From the NCBI GenBank assembly GCA_003230435.1, contig QIDW01000171.1, forward strand, positions 1 to 6,092: a DNA stretch of 6,092 nt. Direction: 5' to 3'. This DNA comes from Acidimicrobiia bacterium. Its GTDB lineage: Bacteria; Actinomycetota; Acidimicrobiia; Spongiisociales; ZC4RG35. Position numbers and translations under genes: made by a program. The notes under the pieces were generated by a model. It was not told the origin of the DNA. It did not search any database and saw only the letters and a list, made by a program, of their open reading frames with translations. The first letter of the stretch is position 1, and every line of letters starts with the position of its first letter. This document shows positions 5,575 to 6,092 of the stretch, piece by piece.

Positions 5575-6046
5575 GGTCGTCGTCGTGATGCATCACGATT
5601 GACCTGGCGCTGAACCCGCCCGCCTCGAAGAAGTTCTTGGCGAGACGATGTCCCGGGAGCACATGAGCGTCGAACTTGGTGATCCCCCTTTGACGGAGAA
5701 TATCCATGACCAAGTCTCTCATCTCTTCACCCACGGCCACCTCTCTCGCTTCATGGTCCACGAAGATCAGACGTATCGCGCCGAGTCTCTCGCCCTTCGC
5801 CTGCTCCAACAGGGGCTCCACTCGAGCCAGCAGGAAGCCAAAAGGAGTGTCATCGATGGTTCCGATTATGACGATGAAGTCCGGGTGTTCGAGAGCCCGG
5901 GCGAAGGACTCCTCGATTGGCTCGGCAAGCCCATCGGTCAACGGCCACATTCGGTGTAGACCGACCATCTCTTCCTCGAGCGATCGGTAGAGACCGACAA
6001 CGACGTCAATGTCGTCTGACGATGCTCTCCTTGCGGCGACTCTCAT
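5567..6046 (-). CDS. GNAT-family N-acetyltransferase
   Basis: This 159-residue protein has the order of a GNAT fold: an N-terminal strand-helix (RVAARRASSDDIDVVVGLYRSL), a central strand at 57-64 (FIVIIGTI), GFLLARVEP at 70-78, motif A from about 91 (IRLIFVDHEAREVAVGEEM), and a C-terminal HVLPGHRLAKNFFEAGGFSARS that gives the late strand and helix. The acetyl-CoA loop normally reads R/Q-x-x-G-x-G/A; here it is R101-E-V-A-V-G106, with Ala in place of the first glycine, so cofactor binding may be altered. The tail MHHDDDRG is unusually charged. The acceptor substrate is unknown. The ATG at 6046 fits the start of the fold, although the frame stays open to the window edge and no good ribosome binding site is visible. 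It is the first complete gene of the tightly packed run. Confidence 0.85.
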   Translation of the reverse strand: MRVAARRASSDDIDVVVGLYRSLEEEMVGLHRMWPLTDGLAEPIEESFARALEHPDFIVIIGTIDDTPFGFLLARVEPLLEQAKGERLGAIRLIFVDHEAREVAVGEEMRDLVMDILRQRGITKFDAHVLPGHRLAKNFFEAGGFSARSIVMHHDDDRG

Positions 6047-6092
6047 GGACGGGTGAACGGTAGGGCTCGCCAGAGCCGTCCTAATCCCCAGA
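6047..6092. other. Short sequence upstream of the acetyltransferase, no gene supported
   Basis: These 46 bases show no recognisable promoter. GGCTC and GAGCC (6064-6068 and 6073-6077) can form a 5-bp hairpin with a 4-base loop, which is too weak to call. A TAG at 6083-6081 on the minus strand might be the end of an upstream gene, but only three codons of it would be visible. Confidence 0.3.

Noticed and set aside
6081..6092. End of an upstream minus-strand gene (SGD then TAG)
   Set aside because: Three codons give no evidence of coding, and any frame has a good chance of a stop here.
1..6092. tRNA, rRNA, CRISPR array, transposase, toxin-antitoxin or phage genes
   Set aside because: No matching sequence or repeat pattern was found on either strand. 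Almost all of the window is accounted for by housekeeping genes.

Overview
The window is a housekeeping stretch from an actinobacterium. Every gene lies on the minus strand, so transcription runs from high to low coordinates. The lineage call rests on the moderately GC-rich sequence, the use of TTG and GTG starts, a CTP synthase and an alanine dehydrogenase that both resemble their Mycobacterium tuberculosis counterparts, and gene order. A NagD-type HAD phosphatase, a tiny helical protein, NAD kinase and CTP synthase is a thinned-out version of the actinobacterial Rv1692-Rv1693-tlyA-nadK-recN-steA-pyrG neighbourhood. A deep-branching group such as Acidimicrobiia would fit, but that is inference.

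Layout in transcription order: a GNAT-fold acetyltransferase (6046-5567); a NUDIX hydrolase (5574-5185); an M20 zinc peptidase (5188-3869) broken by two compensating single-base frameshifts; a HAD-IIA phosphatase (3872-3102, TTG start); a 48-residue conserved small protein (3091-2945); NAD kinase (2948-2172, TTG start); CTP synthase pyrG (2124-418); and the first 101 codons of alanine dehydrogenase ald (303 to the window edge). The six genes from GNAT to nadK overlap or sit within about 10 bases of each other, which indicates one translationally coupled operon. pyrG follows after 47 bases and ald after 114 bases.

The two gaps hold the only non-coding structure. The nadK-pyrG gap contains a long imperfect hairpin, and the pyrG ATG lies in the loop of a second small hairpin with no Shine-Dalgarno sequence. 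The pyrG-ald gap contains two hairpins and a duplicated two-part motif just ahead of a strong ald ribosome binding site.

Functionally this is nucleotide and cofactor supply (PyrG, NadK), clean-up of phosphorylated or nucleotide by-products (HAD, NUDIX), peptide turnover (M20) and amino-acid redox metabolism (Ald). I found no mobile element, CRISPR array, toxin-antitoxin pair, RNA gene or defence system, and nothing that supports a new biological system. The observations most worth a second look are the double frameshift in the peptidase, the chimeric reading frame it creates with the phosphatase, and the intergenic structures on both sides of pyrG.
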